From JBEKTY01 sp049515555 (GTDB lineage: Bacteria; Planctomycetota; Planctomycetia; Pirellulales; Thermoguttaceae), in assembly GCA_049515555.1 (NCBI GenBank), contig JBEKTY010000037.1:22569-86568 (forward strand): a stretch of 64,000 bases of DNA. The letters are read 5' to 3'. The stretch's first letter is position 1. Every line of letters starts with the position of its first letter. Made by a program: the position numbers and the translations under genes. The notes under the pieces were generated by a model. That model did no database searches. It was not told the origin of the DNA and saw only the letters and a list, made by a program, of their open reading frames with translations. Positions 37,573-46,718 of the stretch are shown piece by piece.

Positions 37573-38388
37573 CTACACGCGCTTCAGGAATTCTTCGATC
37601 GCGCGGTTGACTTCGGCCGGTTGTTCCAGGGGCGAGAGGTGGCCGGCGTCGTCAATCTCGGCCAGTTGTGCAGCGGGGATGGCGCCGGCCATGGCGCGGG
37701 TCTCGGCCGGCGTGGAGATCGTGTCCTCGCGGCCGACGACCAGCAGCGTCGGGCAATCGATCCGCGGCAGCAGCGGGGTGAAGTCGGGGCGGAGGGCGAG
37801 CCCCCGGGCCGTGGCCGCCTGGCCCCGCGGATCGCTGCCGACGATCATTTGCCGCACGCGATCAAGCAACTCCGGGCGGTGCCGCAGCGTGGCGGGGGCC
37901 AGCAGCCGGGGGAGCATCATTTCGGCCCAGACTTGCGGGCCTTCCCGCTCGGCGCGGTCGGCCAATTGCCGGCGGCCGGCGGCGGTCTGCGGCGTGTCGG
38001 CCCCCGCGCGGCTGTCGCACAGCACCAGGCCGCGGAGCCGCGCGCGGTGCCGCTGGTAGAACTGCAAGGCGATGTATCCGCCCATCGACAGGCCCGCCAG
38101 CACGATGGGCTCGGTAACGTTCAAGGCGTCGAGCATGAAGGCCAGGTCGTCGGCATGCCAGCCGACGGTAACGATGCCCGGCGTGACGCCGCTGCGGCCG
38201 AAGCCGCGGAGATCGGGGGCGATTACCCGCCGGCCGCGGGCCAGCCCGGCCACCTGACCCGCCCACATCGAGCGATCCAAGGGGAAGCCGTGGACGAGCA
38301 GCAGCGGCGGCCCGCGGCCGGCGTCCCAGACCGCCCAGTCGATGCCCCCCGCGGGACCAGGCACCACCTTGTCTTGTACGTTTTGCAT
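37573..38388 (-). CDS. Alpha/beta-hydrolase
   Basis: 271 aa. Oxyanion segment LLLVHGFPLDRSMW, nucleophile elbow GLSMGG, acid in VVGREDTIS and histidine in DDAGHLSPLEQ: a complete catalytic triad. Similar to 3-oxoadipate enol-lactonase/haloperoxidase-type hydrolases, but the substrate cannot be named. No signal peptide. No good ribosome-binding site in front of the ATG. Confidence 0.9.
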   Translation of the reverse strand: MQNVQDKVVPGPAGGIDWAVWDAGRGPPLLLVHGFPLDRSMWAGQVAGLARGRRVIAPDLRGFGRSGVTPGIVTVGWHADDLAFMLDALNVTEPIVLAGLSMGGYIALQFYQRHRARLRGLVLCDSRAGADTPQTAAGRRQLADRAEREGPQVWAEMMLPRLLAPATLRHRPELLDRVRQMIVGSDPRGQAATARGLALRPDFTPLLPRIDCPTLLVVGREDTISTPAETRAMAGAIPAAQLAEIDDAGHLSPLEQPAEVNRAIEEFLKRV

Positions 38389-38403
38389 GTGGTCGAGGAT
38401 TTT

Positions 38404-38432
38404 GGTGGGGCTCGCTACCGCTCGACCCGCCC
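38404..38432. repeat. R6 repeat copy d
   Basis: GGTGGGGCTCGCTACCGCTC followed by GACCCGCCC, upstream of the hydrolase start. Confidence 0.7.
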
Positions 38433-38507
38433 TTTACAAGTTCCCGGCGCACCGCGAGGACTGTTTCGTAAGGCGGCCCGAGCACTGGCTGGGCGCCAGT
38501 GCCGCCC

Positions 38508-39143
38508 TTACGGCCTCTTCAGTTGCCGCACCCAGTCGCGGAAGGCCCGCATCCAACTGCTCTCGTCGGTCGTGTTGCGCTGCTCCAGAAAACGCTGCAC
38601 CTCTTCCAGCGGCAGAAAGGGAAAAGCGGGACTGTGGTCTTGCTTAGTGTAACTGCCGTCGGACTGCAGTTGATAGACGCACAGGGCGGTGCCGTCGTGC
38701 ATCCACACCTCCGGCACGCCAAGATCGGCGTAGATCGCCAACTTGTTGAGCGAGCTGCGGGAGATGTCCACCTCGATGGCCAGATCGGGCGGCGGATCAA
38801 CCGCAGGATCGTAGTCGTCGCGCGCGCGCATCCGCGGCTCGTTGGACACGTAAAAGCACTCGTCCGGCTCGATGCCGCGCTCTTTCAACCGATCCTTCAA
38901 GGTCGTTGAGCCGCCACTGCTGATCGGGATGTCCAGCTCCATTGCCATGATTGCGATCATACGGCCCAGCAACACCCCGATCCGCTCGTGCTCGCGTGAT
39001 GGTGACATGATTTCCAGCGTGCCTTGATCGTAAGTGAATCGCGTGCCGCGAGAGTCATTGTCGGCCAGCAGGGCCTCGAACGTGGACCAGGCCACGTTGA
39101 ACAGCAGGACGCGGCTTTCGGCTTGCGGGGCTGCAACGGACAT
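38508..39143 (-). CDS. Uma2 family (DUF820) putative endonuclease
   Basis: 211 aa from the ATG at 39141-39143; GGAG lies upstream. Motifs of the PD-(D/E)xK-like Uma2 fold: RFTYDQGTLEIMSPSREHER, PPPDLAIEVDISRSSLNKLA and YADLGVPEVWMHDG. Such genes are highly multiplied in planctomycetes and cyanobacteria; their role is unclear (DNA or RNA cleavage is assumed from the fold). Confidence 0.85.
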   Translation of the reverse strand: MSVAAPQAESRVLLFNVAWSTFEALLADNDSRGTRFTYDQGTLEIMSPSREHERIGVLLGRMIAIMAMELDIPISSGGSTTLKDRLKERGIEPDECFYVSNEPRMRARDDYDPAVDPPPDLAIEVDISRSSLNKLAIYADLGVPEVWMHDGTALCVYQLQSDGSYTKQDHSPAFPFLPLEEVQRFLEQRNTTDESSWMRAFRDWVRQLKRP

Positions 39144-39183
39144 ATTGGTTGGTCTCCGGCAGTGGCACAAAGCGCGCGGCTCA

Positions 39184-39220
39184 CCCTCACCCTAACCCTC
39201 TCCCGGAGGGAGAGGGGACC
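39184..39220. repeat. R2 repeat copy b
   Basis: CCCTCACCCTAACCCTCTCC-CGGAGGGAGAGGGGACC, immediately followed by R3 copy c. Confidence 0.85.
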
Positions 39221-39229
39221 ACGCGCTGA

Positions 39230-39293
39230 GTGCCATTGCTGGCTTGTCCAGCAGTGCTTCTCACACTGCTGGACAAGCCAGCAGTGGCACCCA
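39230..39293. repeat. R3 repeat copy c
   Basis: TGCCATTGCTGGCTTGTCCA ... TGGACAAGCCAGCAGTGGCA, between R2 copy b and the ftsH stop. Loop sequence identical to copy b. Confidence 0.85.
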
Positions 39294-39303
39294 AGTGCAG
39301 GTA

Positions 39304-41394
39304 TTATAATCCGGCGCCGGCTTGGCCCTCAAGCGGCTTCCCGTGTGCGGCGGGCTCGTCGGGGCGGCGCTTGTCGGTCGTCTCGGCGGTGCCGGGGACG
39401 ATCATCGGGCTGGAGGCGCTCCGCTCGATTACCGCCTTCAGCTCGTCGTTGTCGATGGTTTCCTTTTCGATCAGCAGCTCGGCCAGGGCCACCAGGGCGG
39501 GGCGGCGGGCTTCGAGGATGCGGCCCACCTTCTCCTGCGCCTGCTCGAGGATGTGCCGGATCTCCTCGTCGATCTCGCGGGCGGTCTGCTCGCTGTGGCC
39601 GCGTTCCAGGGGCAACTCCGGCTGGCCGGCCAAGTAGGGCGAGCGGCGGCTCTCACGATAGGTGACCCGTCCCAGCCGGCTCATGCCGAAGTCCATGACC
39701 ATGCTGCGGGCGATCTCGGTCGCCCGCTCCAGGTCGTTCTGGGCCCCGGTCGAGACGTCGCCGAAGACGATCTCCTCGGCCAGCGTGCCGGCCAGCAGGA
39801 CCTGGATCCGGCTTTCCAGCTCGCTCTGGGTCATGAGGTAGCGATCGCCTTCGGGCCGCTGGAGGGTGTAGCCCAGGGCGGCCAGCCCGCGGGGAATGAT
39901 CGACACCTTGTGCACGGGGTCGGTGTTGGGCAGGCAGGCGGCGACCAGGGCGTGGGCGCTTTCGTGGTAGGCTACCCGCTGCTTCTCGTCGGCGTGCATT
40001 ACCCGCTGGCGTTTCTCGAGGCCGGCCGTGATGCGCTCGACGCCTTCGGTGAATTCCCGCATGGAGACGGCGGGCTTGCCGGCCCGGGCGGCCAGCAGCG
40101 CCGCCTCGTTGACCAAATTGGCCAGGTCCGCGCCCACGAAGCCCGAGGTGATCCGCGCGATCTCCTTCAGATCGACCGCGTCGTCCAGGCGGACCTGCTC
40201 GGCGTGGACCTCCAGGATCCGCTGGCGGCCGCGGACGTCGGGCCGGTCGACCAGCACGTGGCGGTCGAAGCGGCCGGGGCGGAGCAGGGCCGGGTCCAGC
40301 GTTTCCGGCCGGTTGGTGGCGGCCATCACGATCACGCCGCTGTTCGAGCCGAAGCCGTCCATCTCGACCAGCAGGGCGTTGAGTGTCTGCTCGCGCTCGT
40401 CGTGCCCGCCCACGGCGCTCATGCCGCGGGTCTTGCCCAAGGCGTCCAGCTCGTCGATGAACACGATGCAGGGCGACTTGGCCTGCGCCTGTTGGAACAT
40501 GTCGCGGACGCGCGCCGCGCCCACGCCCACGAACATCTCCACGAAATCGGAGCCGGAGAGACTGAAGAAGGCCACCCCCGCCTCGCCGGCGATGGCCTTG
40601 GCCAGCAGGGTCTTGCCGGTGCCCGGCGGGCCGACCAGCAGTACGCCCTTGGGGATCCGGCCGCCGAGGACCTGGTACTTTTCCGGCTGCTTGAGGAAGT
40701 CCACCACCTCGCGGAGCTCGTCCACGGCCTCGTCGATGCCGGCCACGTCGTCGAACGTCACGCCCACGTCTTCCTGGGCATACAGCTTGCCGCGGCTGCG
40801 GCCGAAGGCCACCGCCGAGCCGGTGCCCCCGATCCGCCGCAACATGAGGAACAGCAGCACCAGGACCACCCCCGTGGCCGAGGCCAGCAACAGCATCGAG
40901 CGCCAGGGGCTGGGCGCGCTCTCGGCTTGCACGTCGTCGAACCCGTGGCGGGTCAGCAGGTCGAACAAGGCGTTGTTGTCGTTCTCCAGCCCCATCCGCG
41001 GCGTGTGAAAGGCTACCTCCGGCTGCGGATCGCGGCGCTGACTGTCCGGCTTGAGCACCTCGCGGGTAACGGTTCCGGTGATCTCGTGCGGGCCGATCTT
41101 CACGTCTCTGAGCTTCGAGTAGCGGACCGTGAGCTCCTTGCCCTTGACCCCCTCTTGGACCTCGATCTGCGCCGCCGAATTCCGGTCGGGAGAGCCTTTT
41201 TGGATCAGTTCCCGCAGGTTGCCGATCTTGATCGTGACCTGGGGCTCGCCCCCCGTCCAGGCGACGGCCAGCACGATGGCCCCGACCAGGAGCATCGCGT
41301 ACCAGAGCAAGTTGCCCTTGGCGGCCCTTGACGGCCGGCCCTGCTGCGGTTCTCGCTCCCGGCGCCGTCGCGCCGGGTCCCTCTTCTCATCCAT
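39304..41394 (-). CDS. ftsH: ATP-dependent zinc metalloprotease FtsH
   Basis: 696 aa from the ATG of MDEKRDPARRRREREPQQ. Two membrane segments (LLWYAMLLVGAIVLAVAW; SMLLLASATGVVLVLLFLML) flank a short outside domain. AAA part: Walker A GPPGTGKT, Walker B CIVFIDELDALG, SRH ATNRPETLDPALLRPGRFDR. The zinc site is HESAH (HExxH). Degrades membrane and short-lived cytosolic proteins. The N-terminal cytosolic tail is longer and more basic than in E. coli. Confidence 0.97.
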   Translation of the reverse strand: MDEKRDPARRRREREPQQGRPSRAAKGNLLWYAMLLVGAIVLAVAWTGGEPQVTIKIGNLRELIQKGSPDRNSAAQIEVQEGVKGKELTVRYSKLRDVKIGPHEITGTVTREVLKPDSQRRDPQPEVAFHTPRMGLENDNNALFDLLTRHGFDDVQAESAPSPWRSMLLLASATGVVLVLLFLMLRRIGGTGSAVAFGRSRGKLYAQEDVGVTFDDVAGIDEAVDELREVVDFLKQPEKYQVLGGRIPKGVLLVGPPGTGKTLLAKAIAGEAGVAFFSLSGSDFVEMFVGVGAARVRDMFQQAQAKSPCIVFIDELDALGKTRGMSAVGGHDEREQTLNALLVEMDGFGSNSGVIVMAATNRPETLDPALLRPGRFDRHVLVDRPDVRGRQRILEVHAEQVRLDDAVDLKEIARITSGFVGADLANLVNEAALLAARAGKPAVSMREFTEGVERITAGLEKRQRVMHADEKQRVAYHESAHALVAACLPNTDPVHKVSIIPRGLAALGYTLQRPEGDRYLMTQSELESRIQVLLAGTLAEEIVFGDVSTGAQNDLERATEIARSMVMDFGMSRLGRVTYRESRRSPYLAGQPELPLERGHSEQTAREIDEEIRHILEQAQEKVGRILEARRPALVALAELLIEKETIDNDELKAVIERSASSPMIVPGTAETTDKRRPDEPAAHGKPLEGQAGAGL

Positions 41395-41464
41395 GCCACG
41401 GCCCCTTAACGAAGATAGTGTTTCTCTATCATACCACCTGGACGCTTGCAAATTGCGAGTGCCC

Positions 41465-41500
41465 GGTCCCCTCTCCCTCCGGGAGGGGTTAGGGTGAGGG
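41465..41500. repeat. R2 repeat copy c
   Basis: Reverse orientation: GGTCCCCTCTCCCTCCGGGA followed by GGGGTTAGGGTGAGGG; upstream of ftsH. Confidence 0.85.
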
Positions 41501-41549
41501 GGAAATGGGTGAGGATGCTGCCTCTGCGGTTTTCGTGACCAACGCGGGT

Positions 41550-41588
41550 CCCCTCACCCCGGCCCTCTCCCGGAGGGAGAGGGGGACC
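41550..41588. repeat. R2 repeat copy d
   Basis: CCCCTCACCCCGGCCCTCTC followed by CCGGAGGGAGAGGGGGACC, 40 bases before the aminotransferase stop. Confidence 0.8.
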
Positions 41589-41628
41589 GTTTGTGCGGTC
41601 CACACCCCAATCCGCAAGGCTCCCCTCG

Positions 41629-42861
41629 CTAAAACTCCAACCCCAGGGGCTCCAGCCGCCGCTCGGTCTCGGCCATCAGGGCGTCTTCCGCCGCTTCGTC
41701 GGCCGCCTCGTAGGTCGCTGATAGCCGCAGGTACGCCCCGGCGTCGTCCCAGGGAACCGTGCAGATCGAATGCTCGGTAATAAGGAACTGCGAGGCGGCC
41801 TCGGCCGAGTCGAACCGCAACCCGCCCGCCGCGCCCTTGGGACTGGGGGTGTAAATAAAATAGGTGCCGCCGGGCATCCGGCAGTCGAACCCTACCCGGC
41901 GGAGCGTGGCCACCAGTTTCTTCAGCCGCCGCGAGTATTTCTCGCGGGTCAGGCGGGGGATCGCCGGGTCGGCCAGCGCCGCGGCCGCCGCCTTCTGAAT
42001 GGCGATGAACTGCCCCGAGTCGCAGTTGTCCTTCACGTCGGCGAAGGCCCGCACAATGCGCTCCTGCCCGCACACCCAGCCCATCCGCCAGCCGATCATG
42101 TTCCAGCCCTTCGACAGGGAATGCACCTCGACACCCACCTCGCGGGCGCCGGGCACTTCCAGAAAGCTCAGCGGCCGGCCCTGCTGCGTCAGCATGACGT
42201 GGGCCGCGTCCTGGATCACCACCAGCCGGTTCCGCCGGGCGAACTCGACCACCCGGGCGTAGAACTCCGGCGTGGCCACCGCCCCGGTCGGACTGTTGGG
42301 ATAATTGAGCACCAGGAGCTTGGCCCGGCGAAGCACGTCGGCGGGGATGGCACCCAGGTCGGGCAGGAAGCCGTTTTCGGCCCGCAGCGGCAAGCGATGT
42401 ACCACGCCACCATAGTACGCCGTGTGGGTGCCGGCCACGGGATAACCGGGCACGGTCATCAGCGTCACGTCGCCCGCATTGATAAACGCGGCCGGCAGCA
42501 TGGCCAGGGCGGTCTTCGAGCCCATGCAATGGTTGATCTCCCGCGCGGGGTCCAGCTCCACCCCGAATTCGCGCCGCATCAATCGCGCCGCCTGCTCCTT
42601 GAACGAGGCGATACCGTTGTCGGCGTAGCCGCGGTTCTCCGGCCGGCCGATCTCGTCGGCCATTACGCGGCGAACGCTCGCCGGCGCCATCTCGTCGTTC
42701 TCGCCGATGCCGAAGTCCAGAAGCGGCCGCCCGGGATGCTCGGCCAACGCCCGGCGCTTCGCCCGCTTGATCTTCTCGAACTTGTAGATCTCGGTGCCCT
42801 GGCCGTAACCGGGCCCACCGATTCGATCGGCGAACAATTGCTGGAAATAGGGCTCGCTCAT
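41629..42861 (-). CDS. Class I/II aminotransferase, LL-diaminopimelate aminotransferase-like
   Basis: 410 aa from the ATG of MSEPYFQQLFADRIGG. PLP-lysine in HSLSKGWNMIGWRMGW; substrate/PLP segments VLNYPNSPTGAVAT and VVIQDAAHVML. Resembles planctomycete proteins annotated as LL-diaminopimelate aminotransferase, which make meso-diaminopimelate precursors for lysine and peptidoglycan; a different amino donor or acceptor cannot be excluded. No neighbouring dap genes. Confidence 0.8.
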   Translation of the reverse strand: MSEPYFQQLFADRIGGPGYGQGTEIYKFEKIKRAKRRALAEHPGRPLLDFGIGENDEMAPASVRRVMADEIGRPENRGYADNGIASFKEQAARLMRREFGVELDPAREINHCMGSKTALAMLPAAFINAGDVTLMTVPGYPVAGTHTAYYGGVVHRLPLRAENGFLPDLGAIPADVLRRAKLLVLNYPNSPTGAVATPEFYARVVEFARRNRLVVIQDAAHVMLTQQGRPLSFLEVPGAREVGVEVHSLSKGWNMIGWRMGWVCGQERIVRAFADVKDNCDSGQFIAIQKAAAAALADPAIPRLTREKYSRRLKKLVATLRRVGFDCRMPGGTYFIYTPSPKGAAGGLRFDSAEAASQFLITEHSICTVPWDDAGAYLRLSATYEAADEAAEDALMAETERRLEPLGLEF

Positions 42862-43017
42862 GGCCGTCAGACAAGACGCAGACCAACCGGATGAGGTAAA
42901 ACCGCCAGTATACCGCGCCGCCCACGGTCCGGCAACATACCCCACCCGATGGTGTAGGTGGTGCCGCCACTGGTCGGTGCCCAGTCATTGGAGCGCCCGT
43001 CCCCACCGGCCCCGAGC

Positions 43018-44154
43018 CTAGTGGTCTGTCAGTCTTCCATCGCTTGATTCTCCCATCTCCAAGGCCCGCAGGGCGAAGGCATACGCGCCTACGGCCACGG
43101 CGCGGCTCGTGCCCAAGCGGGCGATACCGATGCCGATCCGTTTGAGCGGATCGTAAACGACCGTCTTGTTCATGCCGGGAATCGTTATCTGGCGGGCTTC
43201 GCCGCGGAGGAAGGCCGCCATCTCCCGCTCATCCTCGAGGTTGAAGACCTTAAGCTCCAGCCGGGCAATCGGCTGGCCCTGGAGGTTCTCGATCGTGCCG
43301 TTCATTTCCTCGACCAGCGTGGGCAGGAAGAGCGCAGCGGCGCCGGCCAACCCGCCGCCGATCACGATCAGGCCGTCGATGAGGGTTATGGCGTTGGCCA
43401 GGGCGTCGCCGACGGTCTGGCCCAATTCCCGGAAGGCCCGGAGGGCGGCCTCGCGATCGCCGGCGGCCGTGCCGCAAGCGAACTGGTAGATCTCCTTGGG
43501 AGTGGGGACCTGCGCCGGCGTGGCCTTGGCGTGCGCCAGGTAAACCCGCTCGACGGCCCGAATGCTGGCCCCTTCTTCCGCGAACGTACGGCCGTGGAGT
43601 TTATTGCGCATGAGCCAGATTTCGGCGGCGGCGCCGTTGTCGCCGAGAAACAGGTCGCCGTCGCGCACGATCCCGCCGCCGAAGCCGGTGCCGAGCGTGA
43701 TGCCGAACAGATTGCGATACCGCTTGCCGCTGCCGGCGGCGCGGAGCTTCTCGTTCACGTATGGCAGGAATCCGGCGATGGCTTCGCCGTAGGCGAACAG
43801 GTCGCCGTCATTGTTCAGGAAGACGGGCAGTCCGAAGCGCTCGCGGAGCATGGGGCCCAGGGCCACGCCGCCGCGGAAGGCGGGCAGGTTGCCGAGGTCG
43901 CCCACGATGCCCGCCCCATAATCGGTCGGACCGGGAAACGCGAAACTGATGGCGACCGGTTCTTCCCGCAGAGACTTCTTTACCTGCGAGAATCCTTCCA
44001 CGATTGTTCGCAGGCACGTCGCCAGATCGTGAGCGCCCGAAGGCAGCGTGATCGGCTCGACGATCTCCTGGTTGGCCTGGATGGCCGAGAAGACGAAGTT
44101 GGTCCCCCCGGCGTCGAGGGTCATGACGATCCGCCGATCGCTGTCGGTTCGCAT
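43018..44154 (-). CDS. ROK family sugar kinase
   Basis: 378 aa. The ATP-binding motif DAGGTNFVFSAIQ at the N-terminus and GITLGTGFGGGIV near 150 identify the ROK fold; FLNNDGDLFAYGEA holds the catalytic aspartate. The usual zinc-binding CxCGxxGC motif is not visible (the region reads GAAAEIWLMRNKLHG), which is common in bacteroidete and planctomycete members. Likely phosphorylates a hexose such as glucose or mannose released by the glycosidases next door. Confidence 0.85.
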   Translation of the reverse strand: MRTDSDRRIVMTLDAGGTNFVFSAIQANQEIVEPITLPSGAHDLATCLRTIVEGFSQVKKSLREEPVAISFAFPGPTDYGAGIVGDLGNLPAFRGGVALGPMLRERFGLPVFLNNDGDLFAYGEAIAGFLPYVNEKLRAAGSGKRYRNLFGITLGTGFGGGIVRDGDLFLGDNGAAAEIWLMRNKLHGRTFAEEGASIRAVERVYLAHAKATPAQVPTPKEIYQFACGTAAGDREAALRAFRELGQTVGDALANAITLIDGLIVIGGGLAGAAALFLPTLVEEMNGTIENLQGQPIARLELKVFNLEDEREMAAFLRGEARQITIPGMNKTVVYDPLKRIGIGIARLGTSRAVAVGAYAFALRALEMGESSDGRLTDH

Positions 44155-44209
44155 GGCAAGGCTGCACTTTCTTGCTCGCTTCTGGAGTATTGCAAACTGC
44201 GGATTGTTC

Positions 44210-44247
44210 GGTCCCCTCTCCCTCCGGGAGAGGGTTAGGGTGAGGGC
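44210..44247. repeat. R2 repeat copy e, contains the GH92 stop codon
   Basis: GGTCCCCTCTCCCTCCGGGA followed by GAGGGTTAGGGTGAGGGC. The GH92 reading frame ends on its TAA (minus strand of GGGTTAGGG). Confidence 0.85.
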
Positions 44248-46616
44248 CGTCGCCCGCGAGTATCCCCGACTTCAATTGTGCGACTTCCATCTGCCCTCAC
44301 CCCCTGCCCCTCTCCCAAAGAGAGAGGGGAGTAAGTGGTGCTTGGCGGCCGGTCTGCCGGCGGTTGTCCCCAGGCCGTGTTCGGCTGGGGCCCCATTTTC
44401 AGGACCAATTCGCCGCCGGCCGTGAGCTCGGCGTGGGTGAACCAGGACCGCGCCAAGGGCTGGCCATTGAGCGTCGCCGACTGGATGTACATGTTCCGCG
44501 GCGAGTTGTTCCGGGCGATGATGGTAAAGGTCCGCCCCTTGTGGTAGCACCGATCGAGGTGGATCGTGGCCTTGCTGACCAGCGGGCTGCCGATCACGTA
44601 GACGCACGAGGGCGGGTTGACGGGATAGAACCCCAAGGCGCTCAGCACGTACCAGGCCGACATCTGGCCGCAGTCGTCGTTGCCGCACAGCCCGTCGGCG
44701 GCGTTGAAGTACAGGCTGGTCATCACCTGGCGGATGCGCTGCTGCGTCTTCCACGGCGCGCCGGCGTAGTTGTACAGATAGGCCACGTGATGGTCGGGTT
44801 CGTTGCCCTGTACGTATTGGCCGATCAGCCCCGTGATGTCGGGCGTCTCGGCGGCCACGATGGGAGTCGTGTCGGTGAACATCTGGTCGATCTTGGCGAC
44901 GAAGGCCCGGTCGCCGCCCATCAGCCGAACGAGCGCCGGCACGTTCTGCGGCACGAAGAACGAGTACTGCCAGGCCGTGGCCTCGGTGTAATCGGACCAG
45001 AACAGTTGATAGGCGCTGAACGGCTCGCGCCACTTGCCCTCCGGCAGCTTGCCGCGCATGAATCCCACGCTTGGGTCGAACACGTTGCGGTAGCTTTCAG
45101 AGCGGGCGAGGAAGAGCCGGGCGTCGTCCGTCTTTCCCAGCAGTTGCGCCATGCGGCCCAGGCACCAGTCGTCGTAGGCATACTCCAGCGTCCGCGAGAC
45201 GGATTGGTTCTGCTCGCCCCGCGGGGTGGTCGTGTCGGTGTTGGAGGGAACGTATCCCTTGGCGCGGTACTCGCCCATGTGGTCGCGATTCTGCATCAAG
45301 GCATCGCGCATCGCCTGGTACACGGCTTCCACGTCGTAGCGGCGGAAACCCTTGGCGTAAGCCTCGGCGATCACCGGGATGGCGTGGTTGCCGATCATGC
45401 ACCAGGTCTCGTTGCCGGCCAGCGACCAGACCGGCAGCGCGTGCTGCCCGAACTGCCGGTAATGGGCCAACATGGTGCCCACAAAATCGTCGACCCGCTG
45501 GGGCTGCAAGATCGTCAGCAGCGGGTGCTCCGCCCGGAACGTGTCCCACAACGAGAACGTGCAGTAGTTCTGAAAACCTTGCGGGGCATGGACCTTGTGG
45601 TCCAATCCGCGGTAACTGCCGTCGGCGTCGTTGTAGAGCGTGGGGGCCAGGCTGGCGTGATACAGCGCGGTGTAAAACACCTCGCGCGTGGCCGGGTCGA
45701 TGGCCTCGATCTCGACGCGGCCCAGCACGTCGTTCCAGCTCGCGGCGGCGGCGGCGGTCGTCGCCTGGAAATCCCAGGCGGGGATCTCGGCGGCCAGGTT
45801 CCGGCGGGCCCCCTCGACGCTCACCCCGGAAAGGCCCACCTTCACCAGGATCGGCGCCCGGGGGCTCTTGTAGCCCACGCGGGCCGTAACCCGCACGCCC
45901 TTGCCCTGCCTGGCCTCGACGGGCTTGCCGTCGACCTCGATGCCGCATGAATCAAAGGGCCTGGAGAACTCGGCCACGAAGAAACATGTCTTGTCGGCCG
46001 CCCAGCCCTTGCTGCGGCGATAACCGCTCAGCACGCTGTCCTGCTCCACCGCCACGGCGCCTTCCAGGGCCACGTCCACCGGATCGTTCGCAATGCCGCG
46101 AACCAGGTCGAAGACCAGACCGACGGGCCGGCCGCCGGAAAAGCCGTACTTGTGGAACCCCGCGTGCGCGGTCGCCGTCAGCTCGACCTTCACCTTGGGA
46201 TTCTGCAACAGGACGCTGTAGTAGCCGGGCCGAGCGACTTCATCCCGGTGAGAGAACGGGCAAAGGTATCCTTCCCGGTTGTGCGGGGGCGGCGTGGGAC
46301 CCAGCGGTGTAATGCGGATGTCGCCCAAGTCGGGGCAACCCGTCCCGCTCAGGTGGTTATGGCTGAAACCGAGGATCGCCTTGTCCTCATAGTGATACCC
46401 GGAGCAGTGTTCCCACCCCGAGAGGCCCGTGTCAGGGCTGAGCTGGACCATGCCGAACGGGACCGTCGCGCCGGGATAGGTGTGCCCGAAGGTCGCCGTT
46501 CCGACCATGGGGTGGGCGGCCTCCAGCGGCGTGGGCTCGCCCGCCGGGCAACATGCGGGCGTGGCCAGCCACTGGCAGATGGCCAGCGATAGCGTGCAAA
46601 GCGTGATGGGTCGCAT
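44235..46616 (-). CDS. GH92 alpha-mannosidase, secreted
   Basis: 793 aa. Signal peptide MRPITLCTLSLAICQWLATP; AGGAG about 10 bases upstream. GH92 landmarks in order: HTYPGATVPFGMVQLSPDT, GFSHNHLSGTG, YCTFSLWDTFRAEHPLLTIL, GNEPDHHVAYLYNYAGAPWK, GNDDCGQMSAWYVLSALGFY. These calcium-dependent exo-alpha-mannosidases trim N-glycans or mannans. The family's usual end (LVLKMGPQPNTAWG) is followed by a 30-residue tail encoded by two R2 copies (SPLSLGEGQGVRADG), the last of which also provides the stop. Neighbours (MFS transporter, GH2, GH3) fit mannoside use. Confidence 0.95.
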   Translation of the reverse strand: MRPITLCTLSLAICQWLATPACCPAGEPTPLEAAHPMVGTATFGHTYPGATVPFGMVQLSPDTGLSGWEHCSGYHYEDKAILGFSHNHLSGTGCPDLGDIRITPLGPTPPPHNREGYLCPFSHRDEVARPGYYSVLLQNPKVKVELTATAHAGFHKYGFSGGRPVGLVFDLVRGIANDPVDVALEGAVAVEQDSVLSGYRRSKGWAADKTCFFVAEFSRPFDSCGIEVDGKPVEARQGKGVRVTARVGYKSPRAPILVKVGLSGVSVEGARRNLAAEIPAWDFQATTAAAAASWNDVLGRVEIEAIDPATREVFYTALYHASLAPTLYNDADGSYRGLDHKVHAPQGFQNYCTFSLWDTFRAEHPLLTILQPQRVDDFVGTMLAHYRQFGQHALPVWSLAGNETWCMIGNHAIPVIAEAYAKGFRRYDVEAVYQAMRDALMQNRDHMGEYRAKGYVPSNTDTTTPRGEQNQSVSRTLEYAYDDWCLGRMAQLLGKTDDARLFLARSESYRNVFDPSVGFMRGKLPEGKWREPFSAYQLFWSDYTEATAWQYSFFVPQNVPALVRLMGGDRAFVAKIDQMFTDTTPIVAAETPDITGLIGQYVQGNEPDHHVAYLYNYAGAPWKTQQRIRQVMTSLYFNAADGLCGNDDCGQMSAWYVLSALGFYPVNPPSCVYVIGSPLVSKATIHLDRCYHKGRTFTIIARNNSPRNMYIQSATLNGQPLARSWFTHAELTAGGELVLKMGPQPNTAWGQPPADRPPSTTYSPLSLGEGQGVRADGSRTIEVGDTRGRRPSP
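44294..44330. repeat. R2 repeat copy f, inside the GH92 3' end
   Basis: CCCTCACCCCCTGCCCCTCT followed by CCCAAAGAGAGAGGGGA; slightly diverged. Translated as part of the GH92 C-terminal tail. Confidence 0.8.
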
Positions 46617-46635
46617 GGTAGGTGGTCTCCTGGGA

Positions 46636-46711
46636 GGATTTAGGGATTTGGGGATTTAGGGATTTAGGGATTTGGGGATTGGGTCTTGGGTCTTGGGTCT
46701 TAGGTCTTGGA
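46636..46711. repeat. R7 tract of GGATTTAGGGATTTGGGGAT and GGGTCTT units
   Basis: About 75 bases of imperfect tandem units (GGATTTA, GGATTTG, then four GGGTCTT) between the transporter stop and the GH92 start. Same kind as at 22.16 kb. Confidence 0.8.
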
Positions 46712-46718
46712 TTTCGCG

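Noticed and set aside
41395..41451. Upstream start for ftsH
   Set aside because: The MDEKRDPARRRR start directly before the membrane segment fits the family and has a purine-rich site upstream.
44294..44330. Rho-independent terminator inside the GH92 end
   Set aside because: It is one of eleven copies of a dispersed repeat, lies within the reading frame and has no T-run.
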